DNA from: Bdellovibrionales bacterium
GTDB taxonomy: Bacteria; Bdellovibrionota; Bdellovibrionia; Bdellovibrionales; UBA1609
Assembly (NCBI GenBank): GCA_020434645.1
Contig: JAGRAK010000147.1
Location: 1 to 5,490 of the forward strand
Direction of reading: 5' to 3'
Length of the DNA: 5,490 nt
A model generated the notes under the pieces. It searched no databases, had not been told where the DNA came from, and saw only the letters and a list, made by a program, of their open reading frames with translations. Below are positions 1-5,490 of this stretch, in pieces. The position numbers were made by a program, and so were the translations under genes. Positions within the stretch are counted from its first letter, which is position 1; the number at the start of each line of letters is the position of its first letter.

Positions 1-219
1 TTCGTGAAGCTCAACTGTGTCGCGCGAGACCCCATAAATAACGGCATTTTTCTTAGCAAACTTAGCTTTTAATTTAGAGAACTCATGCCCTTCTATTGTG
101 CAACCCGGAGTCATGTCTTTCGGGTAAAAATAAAGAACAACTTTTTTACCGGCAAGTGACTTTAAAGAGACTTTACTCCCACCAGTAGCTGGAAGATTAA
201 ATGCTGGAGCTTTTGTCAT
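1..219 (-). CDS. bcp: Bcp-type peroxiredoxin (thioredoxin-dependent peroxidase), N-terminal part, cut by window edge
   Basis: Reading leftward from ATG at 219, 73 codons are open to the window edge. The protein starts MTKAPAFNLPATGG and continues through VVLYFYPKDMTPGCT, the active-site signature of the AhpC/TSA-Bcp family. Cys40 is the peroxidatic cysteine, with Pro33, Thr37 and Pro38 of the PxxxTPxC motif in place. The family reduces hydrogen peroxide and organic hydroperoxides in the cytoplasm, usually with thioredoxin. In E. coli Bcp the resolving Cys lies five residues after the peroxidatic one; here that position is His45 (CTIEGH), so this is either a 1-Cys form or one that resolves elsewhere. 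No signal peptide is visible. The N-terminus length fits Bcp, and the start has a good ribosome site, AAGGA at 230-226, six bases upstream. The gene is divergent from the flavoenzyme operon. About half of the usual ~150-residue protein is seen. The family call is secure; the exact subgroup is less so. Confidence 0.93.
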   Translation of the reverse strand, partial: MTKAPAFNLPATGGSKVSLKSLAGKKVVLYFYPKDMTPGCTIEGHEFSKLKAKFAKKNAVIYGVSRDTVELHE

Positions 220-265
220 AAATAATCCTTTTCTGTGCCTATTATTTTATTTCGATTAGCACCGT

Positions 266-278
266 ATTTTATATAAAT
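266..278. promoter_or_regulatory. Possible back-to-back -10 elements in the divergent intergenic region
   Basis: The 112 bp between the peroxiredoxin and flavoenzyme starts (220-331) hold no gene and are AT-rich. In their middle, ATTTTATATAAAT can be read as TATAAAAT on the minus strand (273-266) and as TATAAAT on the plus strand (272-278), overlapping -10-like boxes facing both ways. No good -35 box sits 16-18 bases from either, so this rests on the -10 resemblance and the divergent context alone. It could also simply be AT-rich spacer. Confidence 0.3.
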
Positions 279-293
279 CCTCTCGATCTTTTA

Positions 294-322
294 TTTACAC
301 GCATTTAACTCTCTCGTACACT
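294..322 (+). promoter_or_regulatory. Candidate sigma-70 promoter giving a nearly leaderless flavoenzyme mRNA
   Basis: TTTACA at 294-299 matches the -35 consensus TTGACA at five of six bases. Exactly 17 bases later, TACACT at 317-322 matches TATAAT at four of six, including the first two bases and the last T. Transcription would be expected to start near 329-332, on or next to the ATG at 332. This fits the complete lack of a purine-rich ribosome site before that ATG. It is a pattern match only; the alternative -10 near 272-278 would give a leader of about 50 bases. Confidence 0.4.
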
Positions 323-331
323 GACAAACCT

Positions 332-1327
332 ATGAATAAACCAATATCCACTGATTTTACTCGGCTTTTTAATATAAAATACCCCATAATTGGCGCCCCG
401 ATGTTTCTCGTTTCAAACGCCGACATGGTGGTGGCCACATCTGAAGCTGGAGCTCTGGGCACTTTTCCGGCGCTCAATTTCAGACCTATTGAAGAATATA
501 AAAAAGCATTAAAAGAGATCAAGTCGCGAACCAAAAAACCCATCGGCGTAAATATCATTGTAAATAAAAGCAATGTTCGTGCCCGGGAGGATATTCGCTA
601 TGCCCTCGATGCGGGAGTGGAAGTTTTTATCACTTCTCTTGGCAGCCCCAAAGAAGTGATCGAGCAGGCTCACAAAGTGGGCGCAAAAGTTTTTTGTGAT
701 GTCACAAACTTAGAGCATGCTAAAAAAGTTCAAGATCTTGGAGCTGATGGAGTCATCGCCGTCGCCAGCGGCGCCGGCGGACACGCAGGCCCCATCACCC
801 CCCTTGTGCTCGTGCCCTGGCTTGTGAAAGAGCTAAAAATACCGGTGATTCTTGCCGGCGGAATTGCCACTGGCCAAACCATGGCCGCAGCCCTTGCCCT
901 CGGCGCATGCGGAGTCAGTGTCGGCACAAGATTTATTGCCTCTCGCGAAGCGGGCGTTGATAAGGCCTATAAAGATGCTGTGGTCAGCTCGACCCCAGAA
1001 GATATCGTGATGACCACTCGTGTATCTGGCACTCCAGCAACTGTTATCAATACAGATTATGTTAAAAAAATGGGCACTGAGCTCCCCTGGATAGTAAAAA
1101 CCTTAAAAGAAAACCCACTCACTAAGAAATATGTGGTGCCTCTCATACATTTAGCCGGAATGAAAAGCCTCGAATCTGCCGCCACCAAGCCCACCTGGAA
1201 GACCGTATGGTCAGCAGGTCAAAGTGTAGGTCTTGTGAATGAAATTTTATCTTGCCAAGAAATTATAGATAAATTGGTTAAAGAGTACCATGAAACCCTT
1301 AGTGAGCTTCAGGAGACCATAAAATGA
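332..1327 (+). CDS. Nitronate monooxygenase / 2-nitropropane dioxygenase family flavoenzyme (FabK-like TIM barrel)
   Basis: A 331-residue soluble FMN enzyme of the NPD family, which includes nitronate monooxygenases (oxidising alkyl nitronates such as propionate-3-nitronate) and the enoyl-ACP reductase FabK. Visible family landmarks are the N-terminal YPIIGAPM (residues 17-24), a GVNIIV strand at 72-77, and GADGVIAVASGAGGHAG at 137-153. His151 matches the catalytic His of nitronate monooxygenases. The phosphate-binding segment is ILAGGIATG (173-181), followed by VGTRF (197-201). The C-terminal VWSAGQSVGLV (292-302) resembles the end of FabK. I cannot tell nitronate oxidation from enoyl reduction by sequence alone. 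The ATG at 332 is the first start codon after an in-frame TAG at 257 and has no recognisable ribosome site, suggesting leaderless translation. It is the first gene of an operon, and its stop overlaps the next start as ATGA. Family call firm, substrate unknown. Confidence 0.9.
   Translation: MNKPISTDFTRLFNIKYPIIGAPMFLVSNADMVVATSEAGALGTFPALNFRPIEEYKKALKEIKSRTKKPIGVNIIVNKSNVRAREDIRYALDAGVEVFITSLGSPKEVIEQAHKVGAKVFCDVTNLEHAKKVQDLGADGVIAVASGAGGHAGPITPLVLVPWLVKELKIPVILAGGIATGQTMAAALALGACGVSVGTRFIASREAGVDKAYKDAVVSSTPEDIVMTTRVSGTPATVINTDYVKKMGTELPWIVKTLKENPLTKKYVVPLIHLAGMKSLESAATKPTWKTVWSAGQSVGLVNEILSCQEIIDKLVKEYHETLSELQETIK
1311..1316 (+). promoter_or_regulatory. Strong Shine-Dalgarno site for the hotdog gene
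   Basis: AGGAGA lies seven bases before the ATG at 1324, inside the last codons of the flavoenzyme gene. It supports the overlapping start and contrasts with the missing site before the first gene of the operon. Ribosomes finishing the upstream gene would end right at this start, so translation is probably coupled. Confidence 0.8.
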
Positions 1328-1836
1328 GCCTTGATCTGATGAAATTTGATTTATTAAAACTAAGCGACAAACTCCCCTCAAGTCTTCGACTAAAAGCTCT
1401 GACAAAGGCACTTGATATAGCTGTGCCTTTTAATTTTGGCCTCGGCATGCAAATCAAGAAACTCACTCCCAATGAAGTGGTTTTGATCTCTCCTGAGAGA
1501 AGAAAGCGCAAAAACCATGTGGGCAGCGCACATGCCTGTTTTTTAGCTCTTTTAAGCGAATACCCAGCGGGGCTTGTCGTCGCGCAGAATTATCCCTTTG
1601 ATAAGCATAGAATTATCATTTCTGAATTAAAAATTGAGTACTTTAAGCAGGGCCGTGGTACACTCACCAGCATTGCAAAAAGCCCTTCGGCATGGCCTGA
1701 ATTAGTAAACGGTGAAACGTTTATAAATATGGAAACCGAAATTACGAATAGCAAAGGGGAGCGCGTCTCCCTTTGTCACACTCGTTGGCAAGTAAAAGAA
1801 TGGACTAAAGTACGCAAAAAAAGAGAGAGCAAATGA
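1324..1836 (+). CDS. DUF4442-type hotdog-fold protein (putative acyl-CoA/ACP thioesterase-like)
   Basis: A 170-residue soluble protein whose pattern fits the hotdog fold of the DUF4442/PaaI thioesterase group. An N-terminal helical part (1-35) precedes a first strand pair (40-57), then NHVGSAHA at 64-71 leads into a long hydrophobic helix (71-86). Strands follow at 98-106 (ISELKIEYF), 111-118 and 133-141, ending with a Trp-containing strand at 149-158. The spacing Asn64, His70, Glu79 matches the N-x5-H-x8-D/E arrangement I recall from PaaI-type thioesterases, where the acid takes part in catalysis, so the protein may be active. Many DUF4442 members are uncharacterised. The start codon overlaps the flavoenzyme stop and has a strong ribosome site; the end overlaps typA in the same way. 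The C-terminus is basic (VRKKRESK). A role on acyl-thioesters with the upstream flavoenzyme is inference. Hotdog assignment is fairly sure, enzymatic activity unproven. Confidence 0.78.
   Translation: MSLDLMKFDLLKLSDKLPSSLRLKALTKALDIAVPFNFGLGMQIKKLTPNEVVLISPERRKRKNHVGSAHACFLALLSEYPAGLVVAQNYPFDKHRIIISELKIEYFKQGRGTLTSIAKSPSAWPELVNGETFINMETEITNSKGERVSLCHTRWQVKEWTKVRKKRESK
1754..1774 (+). other. Strong intragenic RNA hairpin 58 bases before the typA start
   Basis: AAGGGGAG (1754-1761) pairs with CTCCCTTT (1767-1774) around the five-base loop CGCGT, giving eight pairs of which one is G-U. It lies inside the hotdog coding sequence, over the codons for SKGERVSL. No U-tract follows, so it is not a classical terminator. 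It could act as a pause or processing site before typA, or be a by-product of the coding sequence. Confidence 0.4.
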
Positions 1837-3623
1837 TAGATACAAAGATAAGAAATATCGCCATTATCGCCCACGTCGATCACGGCAAAACCACCCTCGT
1901 TGATTTTCTACTGAAACAAAGTGGTGCTTTTCGCTCAAATCAAGCCGTAGCCGAACGCTATATGGATTCAATGGATCTAGAAAAAGAACGCGGGATCACC
2001 ATTCAAGCCAAAAACGCGAGCTTTGTTTATAAAGATTATAAAGTAAATATCGTCGACACCCCAGGACACTCAGATTTCGGTGGAGAAGTTGAACGTATTT
2101 TAAACATGGTCGACGGAGTGCTTCTACTCGTTGATGCCAGCGAAGGCCCCCTACCACAAACTCGTTTCGTGCTTAAAAAAGCATTAGAACAAAATTTAAA
2201 AGTGATTGTTGTTGTGAATAAAATCGATCGTCCCGATCAGCGAATAGATGCTGTCGTTGATGAAGTCTTTAATTTATTTATTGATCTTGATGCCACAGAT
2301 GAGCAAGCCGACTTCCCGATTATTTACACCATTGCTCGTGAAGGAAAGGCCACTCTTGATCCAAAAGTACCGGGTGAGAACTTACAAATCCTATTTGACT
2401 GGATTGTTGAAAAAATCCCGCCACCAAAAGCTGATCCTGAAGGCTCTTTGCAAATCTTGGTGAGCAATCTCTCTCACAGTACATTCGTTGGTCGCCTTGC
2501 TATTGGCCGCATCTACTCTGGTAAAGTCAAAGTGGGTGACGAAGTTGGGCTAGCAACAGCCACAGGCAACAAAAAATTTAAAGTCACAGCCTTGTTTTCA
2601 TTCAGCTTAAGCGAGCAAACACAAGTAAAAGAAATGTCAGCTGGAGACATCGCCGTTATCGCCGGAGCTGAAGACTTCTCTATTGGCGACACGATTACAT
2701 CCGTTTTAGAGCCAAGACCTCTCCCGCGAATTGAAGTCGAAGAGCCCACTGTCGCCGTCATGTTTATGGTGAACGATGGTCCTTTTGCTGGTCGCGAAGG
2801 TAAACTTGTAACAACTCGTAATATTAAAGAGCGTTTAGAAAAAGAACTTCTACACAATGTGGCCATTCGAGTTGAAGACACCGAAAGTACAGATCGCTGG
2901 AAAGTGATCGGTCGCGGAGAACTTCAGCTATGCGTTTTAATGGAGCAAATGCGCCGAGAAGGCTATGAATTTATGGTCAGCAAACCTAAAGTTATTTTGC
3001 GCCAAGAAAACGGCAAAACTTTAGAGCCAATGGAACATGTCGTAGTGGATGTTGATGAAAACTATGCCGGCGCTGTAACTAAAAAATTAGGTGAGCGAAA
3101 AGGTGTGATGGTCGCCATGGATTCTAAAGGTTCAGGTCGCACACGTATTGAATTTAAGATTCCGTCTCGTGGCCTTATCGGCTATCGGTCTGAATTTTTA
3201 ACTGACACTCGCGGAACAGGCTTACTCAACACCAACTTTGATGGATATGAAGAATACAAAGGTGATTTCACTGGGCGCACAACAGCTTCAATTATTTCAG
3301 ATCGCGCAGGCAAAGCGACACCTTATGCTCTTGATGGCATGAATCAGCGAGGACGTCTATTTATCAACCCAGGGGTTGAAGTCTATGAAGGCATGGTCGT
3401 GGGCGAAGCCAATAAAGGCATCAACTTAAATGTAAATGTCGTGAGAGAGAAGAAGCTAACAAATCATAGAGCTTCGGGTTCTGAAGAAAAAATGGATATC
3501 ACCGTTGTGAAGCCTTTAACATTAGAGGATTCACTAGAGTGGATCACCGATGAAGAACTCATCGAAGTGACGCCAAAGAATGTTCGCATTCGATGTCGTC
3601 ACCTAGATCCGCACAAACGCTAA
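1833..3623 (+). CDS. typA: Ribosome-associated translational GTPase TypA/BipA
   Basis: A 596-residue translation-factor GTPase, close to the 607 of E. coli BipA, and apparently complete. It binds the 70S ribosome near the A site and helps 50S assembly and growth under cold or stress. Motifs in order: P-loop AHVDHGKT (13-20), switch I RGITI (53-57), DTPGH with catalytic His79 (75-79), and NKID (129-132). The G5 region reads YTIAREG (165-171), where I recall YASA in E. coli, so the usual Ser is Ile167. A beta-barrel domain II (about 205-297), domain III (about 305-385) and the TypA-specific C-terminal domain follow. The last carries SRGLIGYRSEFLTDTRGTG (445-463) and the A-site loop KLTNHRASG (541-549). 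The start ATG overlaps the hotdog stop (ATGA) and gives an N-terminus like that of E. coli BipA. The ribosome site is weak (GAGAG-rich, 1823-1829), suggesting dependence on coupling. Identity is very secure. Confidence 0.98.
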   Translation: MIDTKIRNIAIIAHVDHGKTTLVDFLLKQSGAFRSNQAVAERYMDSMDLEKERGITIQAKNASFVYKDYKVNIVDTPGHSDFGGEVERILNMVDGVLLLVDASEGPLPQTRFVLKKALEQNLKVIVVVNKIDRPDQRIDAVVDEVFNLFIDLDATDEQADFPIIYTIAREGKATLDPKVPGENLQILFDWIVEKIPPPKADPEGSLQILVSNLSHSTFVGRLAIGRIYSGKVKVGDEVGLATATGNKKFKVTALFSFSLSEQTQVKEMSAGDIAVIAGAEDFSIGDTITSVLEPRPLPRIEVEEPTVAVMFMVNDGPFAGREGKLVTTRNIKERLEKELLHNVAIRVEDTESTDRWKVIGRGELQLCVLMEQMRREGYEFMVSKPKVILRQENGKTLEPMEHVVVDVDENYAGAVTKKLGERKGVMVAMDSKGSGRTRIEFKIPSRGLIGYRSEFLTDTRGTGLLNTNFDGYEEYKGDFTGRTTASIISDRAGKATPYALDGMNQRGRLFINPGVEVYEGMVVGEANKGINLNVNVVREKKLTNHRASGSEEKMDITVVKPLTLEDSLEWITDEELIEVTPKNVRIRCRHLDPHKR

Positions 3624-3642
3624 TAATAGCACGGTCGACTTT

Positions 3643-4302
3643 TTATTTCTTAGGGACTTTGCTTTCATCAACGGTGACCTCAATTTCTACCCGGCGGTTC
3701 GCCTTGCGGCCTTCTTCAGTTTTATTGTCTGAAATCGGGCTTGCTGGCCCCATGCCGACAACTGAAATCGTACTAGATGGAACACCACCGGCAACAAGCT
3801 CACTTTTCACAGCCCTTGCTCGATTTTGTGAAATTGTCTTATTGATTTGAGCCGACCCCGTACTGTCTGTGTACCCCTTAATGGTCAAAACATTCTCTGG
3901 ATACTTTTTCATAATAGCCGCCATTTTTGAAATATTACTTTTCGCGGCGGGCTTTAAATCTGATTTGCCCGTATCAAATAAAATATCACTTTTTAGTTTT
4001 GTGATTAATCCTTGCTCCGTGCGCTTTGTCTCCGCAATTTGCTCAAGTTCTTTTTTTTGTTTATCCATTCGATGCCCAACGGTACCGCCAATACCTGCTC
4101 CAACCGCTGCACCCAAAAGTGCGCCCTTCTTTTTATCTTTACTTATTACAGCACCTAAAACGGCTCCTGCAGCAGCGCCGGCACCAGCACCAAGACCCGT
4201 GTTTTTACCAGCCGACTCACAGCCACTAGTTGCCAACATTACACCTGCTAAAAAGAGACATATCCCTGCGATTTTTTTGTTTGAGTTCATTCTAAGTGTC
4301 AT
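3643..4302 (-). CDS. OmpA-family outer-membrane lipoprotein with glycine zipper (YiaD-like)
   Basis: A 219-residue envelope protein. A basic N-terminus (MTLRMNSNKK) and hydrophobic core (11-26) end in LATSGC, a plausible if imperfect lipobox with Cys28 as the lipidated residue. Glu29 follows it, not the Asp that favours inner-membrane retention. Two glycine-zipper helices (36-53 and 60-77), joined by the charged turn KDKKKG, could insert in or lie on a membrane. A short charged, coiled-coil-like helix (79-104) leads to an OmpA C-terminal domain (about 105-210) that binds peptidoglycan. Asp146 in GYTDSTGS and Arg161 in SQNRARAV have the 15-residue spacing of the E. coli OmpA pair Asp271/Arg286 that holds diaminopimelate. 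RRVEIEV (203-209) closes the domain. The first ATG is preferred because it has a ribosome site; Met5 has none. It probably links outer membrane and cell wall. It converges on typA with a 19-bp gap. Family call is strong, specific role unknown. Confidence 0.93.
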   Translation of the reverse strand: MTLRMNSNKKIAGICLFLAGVMLATSGCESAGKNTGLGAGAGAAAGAVLGAVISKDKKKGALLGAAVGAGIGGTVGHRMDKQKKELEQIAETKRTEQGLITKLKSDILFDTGKSDLKPAAKSNISKMAAIMKKYPENVLTIKGYTDSTGSAQINKTISQNRARAVKSELVAGGVPSSTISVVGMGPASPISDNKTEEGRKANRRVEIEVTVDESKVPKK

Positions 4303-4310
4303 TTTTTTTA

Positions 4311-4315
4311 CCTCT
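4311..4315 (-). promoter_or_regulatory. Shine-Dalgarno site of the OmpA-family lipoprotein gene
   Basis: On the minus strand, AGAGG is followed by TAAAAAAA and then the ATG at 4302, a spacing of eight bases. This chooses Met1 over Met5 as the start, because nothing similar lies before the second ATG at 4290. The spacer contains a run of eight A (counting the A of the ATG), which could vary in length by slippage and so alter initiation. Confidence 0.65.
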
Positions 4316-4324
4316 GCTGTTTGT

Positions 4325-4338
4325 TGATTTTTAAATCA
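4325..4338. repeat. Small perfect inverted repeat upstream of the lipoprotein gene
   Basis: TGATTT, TT, AAATCA forms a 14-bp inverted repeat in the 57-bp gap between the glutamate-synthase-like gene and the lipoprotein gene. The stem is too AT-rich and the loop too short for a good terminator, and no T-run follows on the minus strand. It sits where a promoter and operator for the lipoprotein gene could be, so a regulator site is possible. Chance in AT-rich DNA is also likely. I see no convincing -35/-10 pair in the gap. Confidence 0.3.
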
Positions 4339-4359
4339 TTTTAATTTAATATTTAAAGC

Positions 4360-5490
4360 CTATAATTCCACTGCGCTAAAAGTGTCAGCTGAAGCCATTC
4401 GCGTAGCTCGTGAAAAAGAAGAGGGCAAATCACTTCCAAGTAGTGACCCTTTATTTATATACTCATAAATCTCGCCATAATGTTTAACCTCAAATGAACT
4501 CACTCTGCGCATCATATGCCACGGCCTCAACTCAACAGATGATTTCAAACCCATTGCCCCTAAAAGCTCCGCTACACTCACCATCGTTTGCTCATGGTAT
4601 GTTTTTACTCGCTTACGCTTTTCTGTAACTACAAGGCCGGCTACAAGCTGAGGATTTTGAGTCGCCACACCCGCCGGGCAATGATTCGAATTGCATCGCA
4701 AGGCCTGAATACAACCAAGCGAAAGCATAAAAGCTCGTGAAGCATAAACAGCATCAGCACCCAAAGCTAGGCGTTTGATGACACCAAATCCCGTTGTGAT
4801 CTTGCTTGCCGCAATAACTTTTATATCTTCCCGCAATCCAAAACCCACCAGTGCGTTGTGTACAAAAATTAAACCTTCTACACCGGGTGTTCCCATATGA
4901 TTTGAAAACTCTAACGGTGCCGCTCCTGTTCCGCCTTCACCACCATCAACAGCTATGTAGTCAGGAGAGATCCCGGTTTTCACCATAGCCTTGCAGATAG
5001 CAAGAAATTCGCGACGCTTACCCACACATAGCTTGATCCCGACAGGCTTGCCCCCTGATAAATCTCTTAACTTTTTAACAAAATTCATCATCTCTGTTGG
5101 AGTTGAAAATGCAGAGTGCGACGGCGGAGAAAGCACATCTTGACCCATGGGCACACCGCGAATCTCAGAAATTTCTTTTGTTATTTTAGCAGCCGGGAGT
5201 ATTCCGCCATGTCCCGGCTTCGCGCCTTGAGATAATTTAATCTCAATCATTTTCACATTGGGCAAAACAGCACGCTTAGAAAACTCTTCTTCAGAAAATC
5301 GTCCATCTGGAGTACGCGCTGAAAAATACCCTGTGCCTATTTGCCATATAAGATCGCCGCCACCTTCTAAGTGGTAGGGCGATAGCCCACCCTCACCCGT
5401 GTTGTGCGCAAATTGACCATCTTGAGCGCCGCCGCTTAATGCTCGTATGGCTCGACTTGAAAGCGCACCAAAACTCATTGCCCCTATATT
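4360..5490 (-). CDS. FMN-binding glutamate-synthase-like protein (GltB central-domain type), N-terminus beyond window
   Basis: The visible 376 residues run from the window edge to a TAG at 4362-4360. They cover most of the FMN/2-oxoglutarate domain of glutamate synthase (Pfam Glu_synthase). The frame stays open through NIGAMSFGALS at the edge, a conserved internal strand, so the Met at 5478 is not the real start. Counting from the first visible residue, NTGEGG is at 30-35, KLSQGAKPGHGG at 85-96, and the flavin/active-site loop AVDGGEGGTGAAP at 180-192. Cys260, Cys266 and Cys271 have the C-x5-C-x4-C spacing of the 3Fe-4S cluster, followed by PAGVATQ. After the domain only about 100 residues remain, with no GltB beta-helix. 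Such stand-alone proteins generally lack the glutaminase domain, so they would need ammonia, another amine donor or a separate amidotransferase; their reaction is often unknown. It may share a transcript with the lipoprotein gene 57 bp downstream. Family call is strong. Confidence 0.92.
   Translation of the reverse strand, partial: NIGAMSFGALSSRAIRALSGGAQDGQFAHNTGEGGLSPYHLEGGGDLIWQIGTGYFSARTPDGRFSEEEFSKRAVLPNVKMIEIKLSQGAKPGHGGILPAAKITKEISEIRGVPMGQDVLSPPSHSAFSTPTEMMNFVKKLRDLSGGKPVGIKLCVGKRREFLAICKAMVKTGISPDYIAVDGGEGGTGAAPLEFSNHMGTPGVEGLIFVHNALVGFGLREDIKVIAASKITTGFGVIKRLALGADAVYASRAFMLSLGCIQALRCNSNHCPAGVATQNPQLVAGLVVTEKRKRVKTYHEQTMVSVAELLGAMGLKSSVELRPWHMMRRVSSFEVKHYGEIYEYINKGSLLGSDLPSSFSRATRMASADTFSAVEL

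Noticed and set aside
295..573. A 92-codon minus-strand frame over the flavoenzyme start
   Set aside because: It is antisense to the conserved YPIIGAPM region and would also run into the divergent promoter area.
755..785. GC-rich self-complementary stretch in the flavoenzyme gene
   Set aside because: It is explained by the Gly/Ala codons of the conserved catalytic segment SGAGGHAG.
2513..2881. A 122-codon minus-strand frame inside typA
   Set aside because: It lies wholly antisense to conserved TypA coding sequence and reads as low-complexity Ser/Thr/Leu without motifs.
3624..3642. GTCGAC followed by TTTTT as an intrinsic terminator for typA
   Set aside because: The palindrome is only six bases with no loop, and flanking bases do not extend it into a usable stem.
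4051..4058. A run of eight A in the lipoprotein coding strand as a programmed frameshift or phase-variable site
   Set aside because: The frame is intact on both sides, the A-AAA-AAG slippery heptamer is not in the right phase, and such runs are common in Lys-rich AT-biased genes.
3869..4327. A 152-codon open frame on the plus strand, antisense to the OmpA-family gene
   Set aside because: Its Ala/Pro-rich composition is the mirror image of the glycine-zipper and Ala codons of the real gene, and it shows no family resemblance.
5476..5478. The ATG at 5478 as the true start of the glutamate-synthase-like gene
   Set aside because: The frame continues upstream to the window edge as NIGA, and NIGAMSFGALS is an internal conserved segment of the family, so the protein is truncated by the window.

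Overview
The window looks like ordinary chromosome of a Gram-negative bacterium of moderate GC content. The Gram-negative call rests on an OmpA-domain lipoprotein with a signal peptide, a lipobox Cys and the Asp/Arg pair that binds peptidoglycan. From memory, the wording of the TypA, flavoenzyme and OmpA proteins resembles Bdellovibrionota (predatory deltaproteobacteria in older taxonomy), but this is an impression and no search was possible. I see no mobile element, CRISPR array, tRNA, rRNA or phage gene, and all five main reading frames look intact apart from two cut by the window ends.

Layout. At the left edge, on the minus strand, is the N-terminal part of a Bcp-type peroxiredoxin (1-219). 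A 112-bp AT-rich divergent region (220-331) separates it from a plus-strand three-gene operon: a nitronate monooxygenase/FabK-like flavoenzyme (332-1327), a DUF4442-type hotdog-fold protein (1324-1836) and the ribosome-associated GTPase TypA/BipA (1833-3623). Both internal junctions are 4-bp ATGA stop/start overlaps, so the three proteins are very probably co-transcribed and translationally coupled. Only 19 bp after typA comes the end of a convergent minus-strand gene for an OmpA-family lipoprotein with a glycine zipper (3643-4302). Upstream of that, on the same strand and 57 bp away, is a stand-alone FMN/3Fe-4S glutamate-synthase-like protein (4360-5490) whose N-terminus lies beyond the right edge.

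How the genes may work together. The flavoenzyme and the hotdog protein are a plausible functional pair acting on acyl-thioesters or on a small oxidised metabolite. Their tight coupling to typA, a stress and low-temperature ribosome factor, is the most distinctive arrangement here. The lipoprotein belongs to the cell envelope, and the glutamate-synthase-like protein to amino-group metabolism or an uncharacterised flavin reaction. Nothing in the sequence ties these last two to the operon.

I did not find a clearly new system. The points most worth checking are the apparently leaderless start of the operon, the flavoenzyme-hotdog-TypA coupling, a strong hairpin inside the hotdog gene shortly before typA, the missing resolving cysteine at the usual site in the peroxiredoxin, and the changed G5 motif in TypA.
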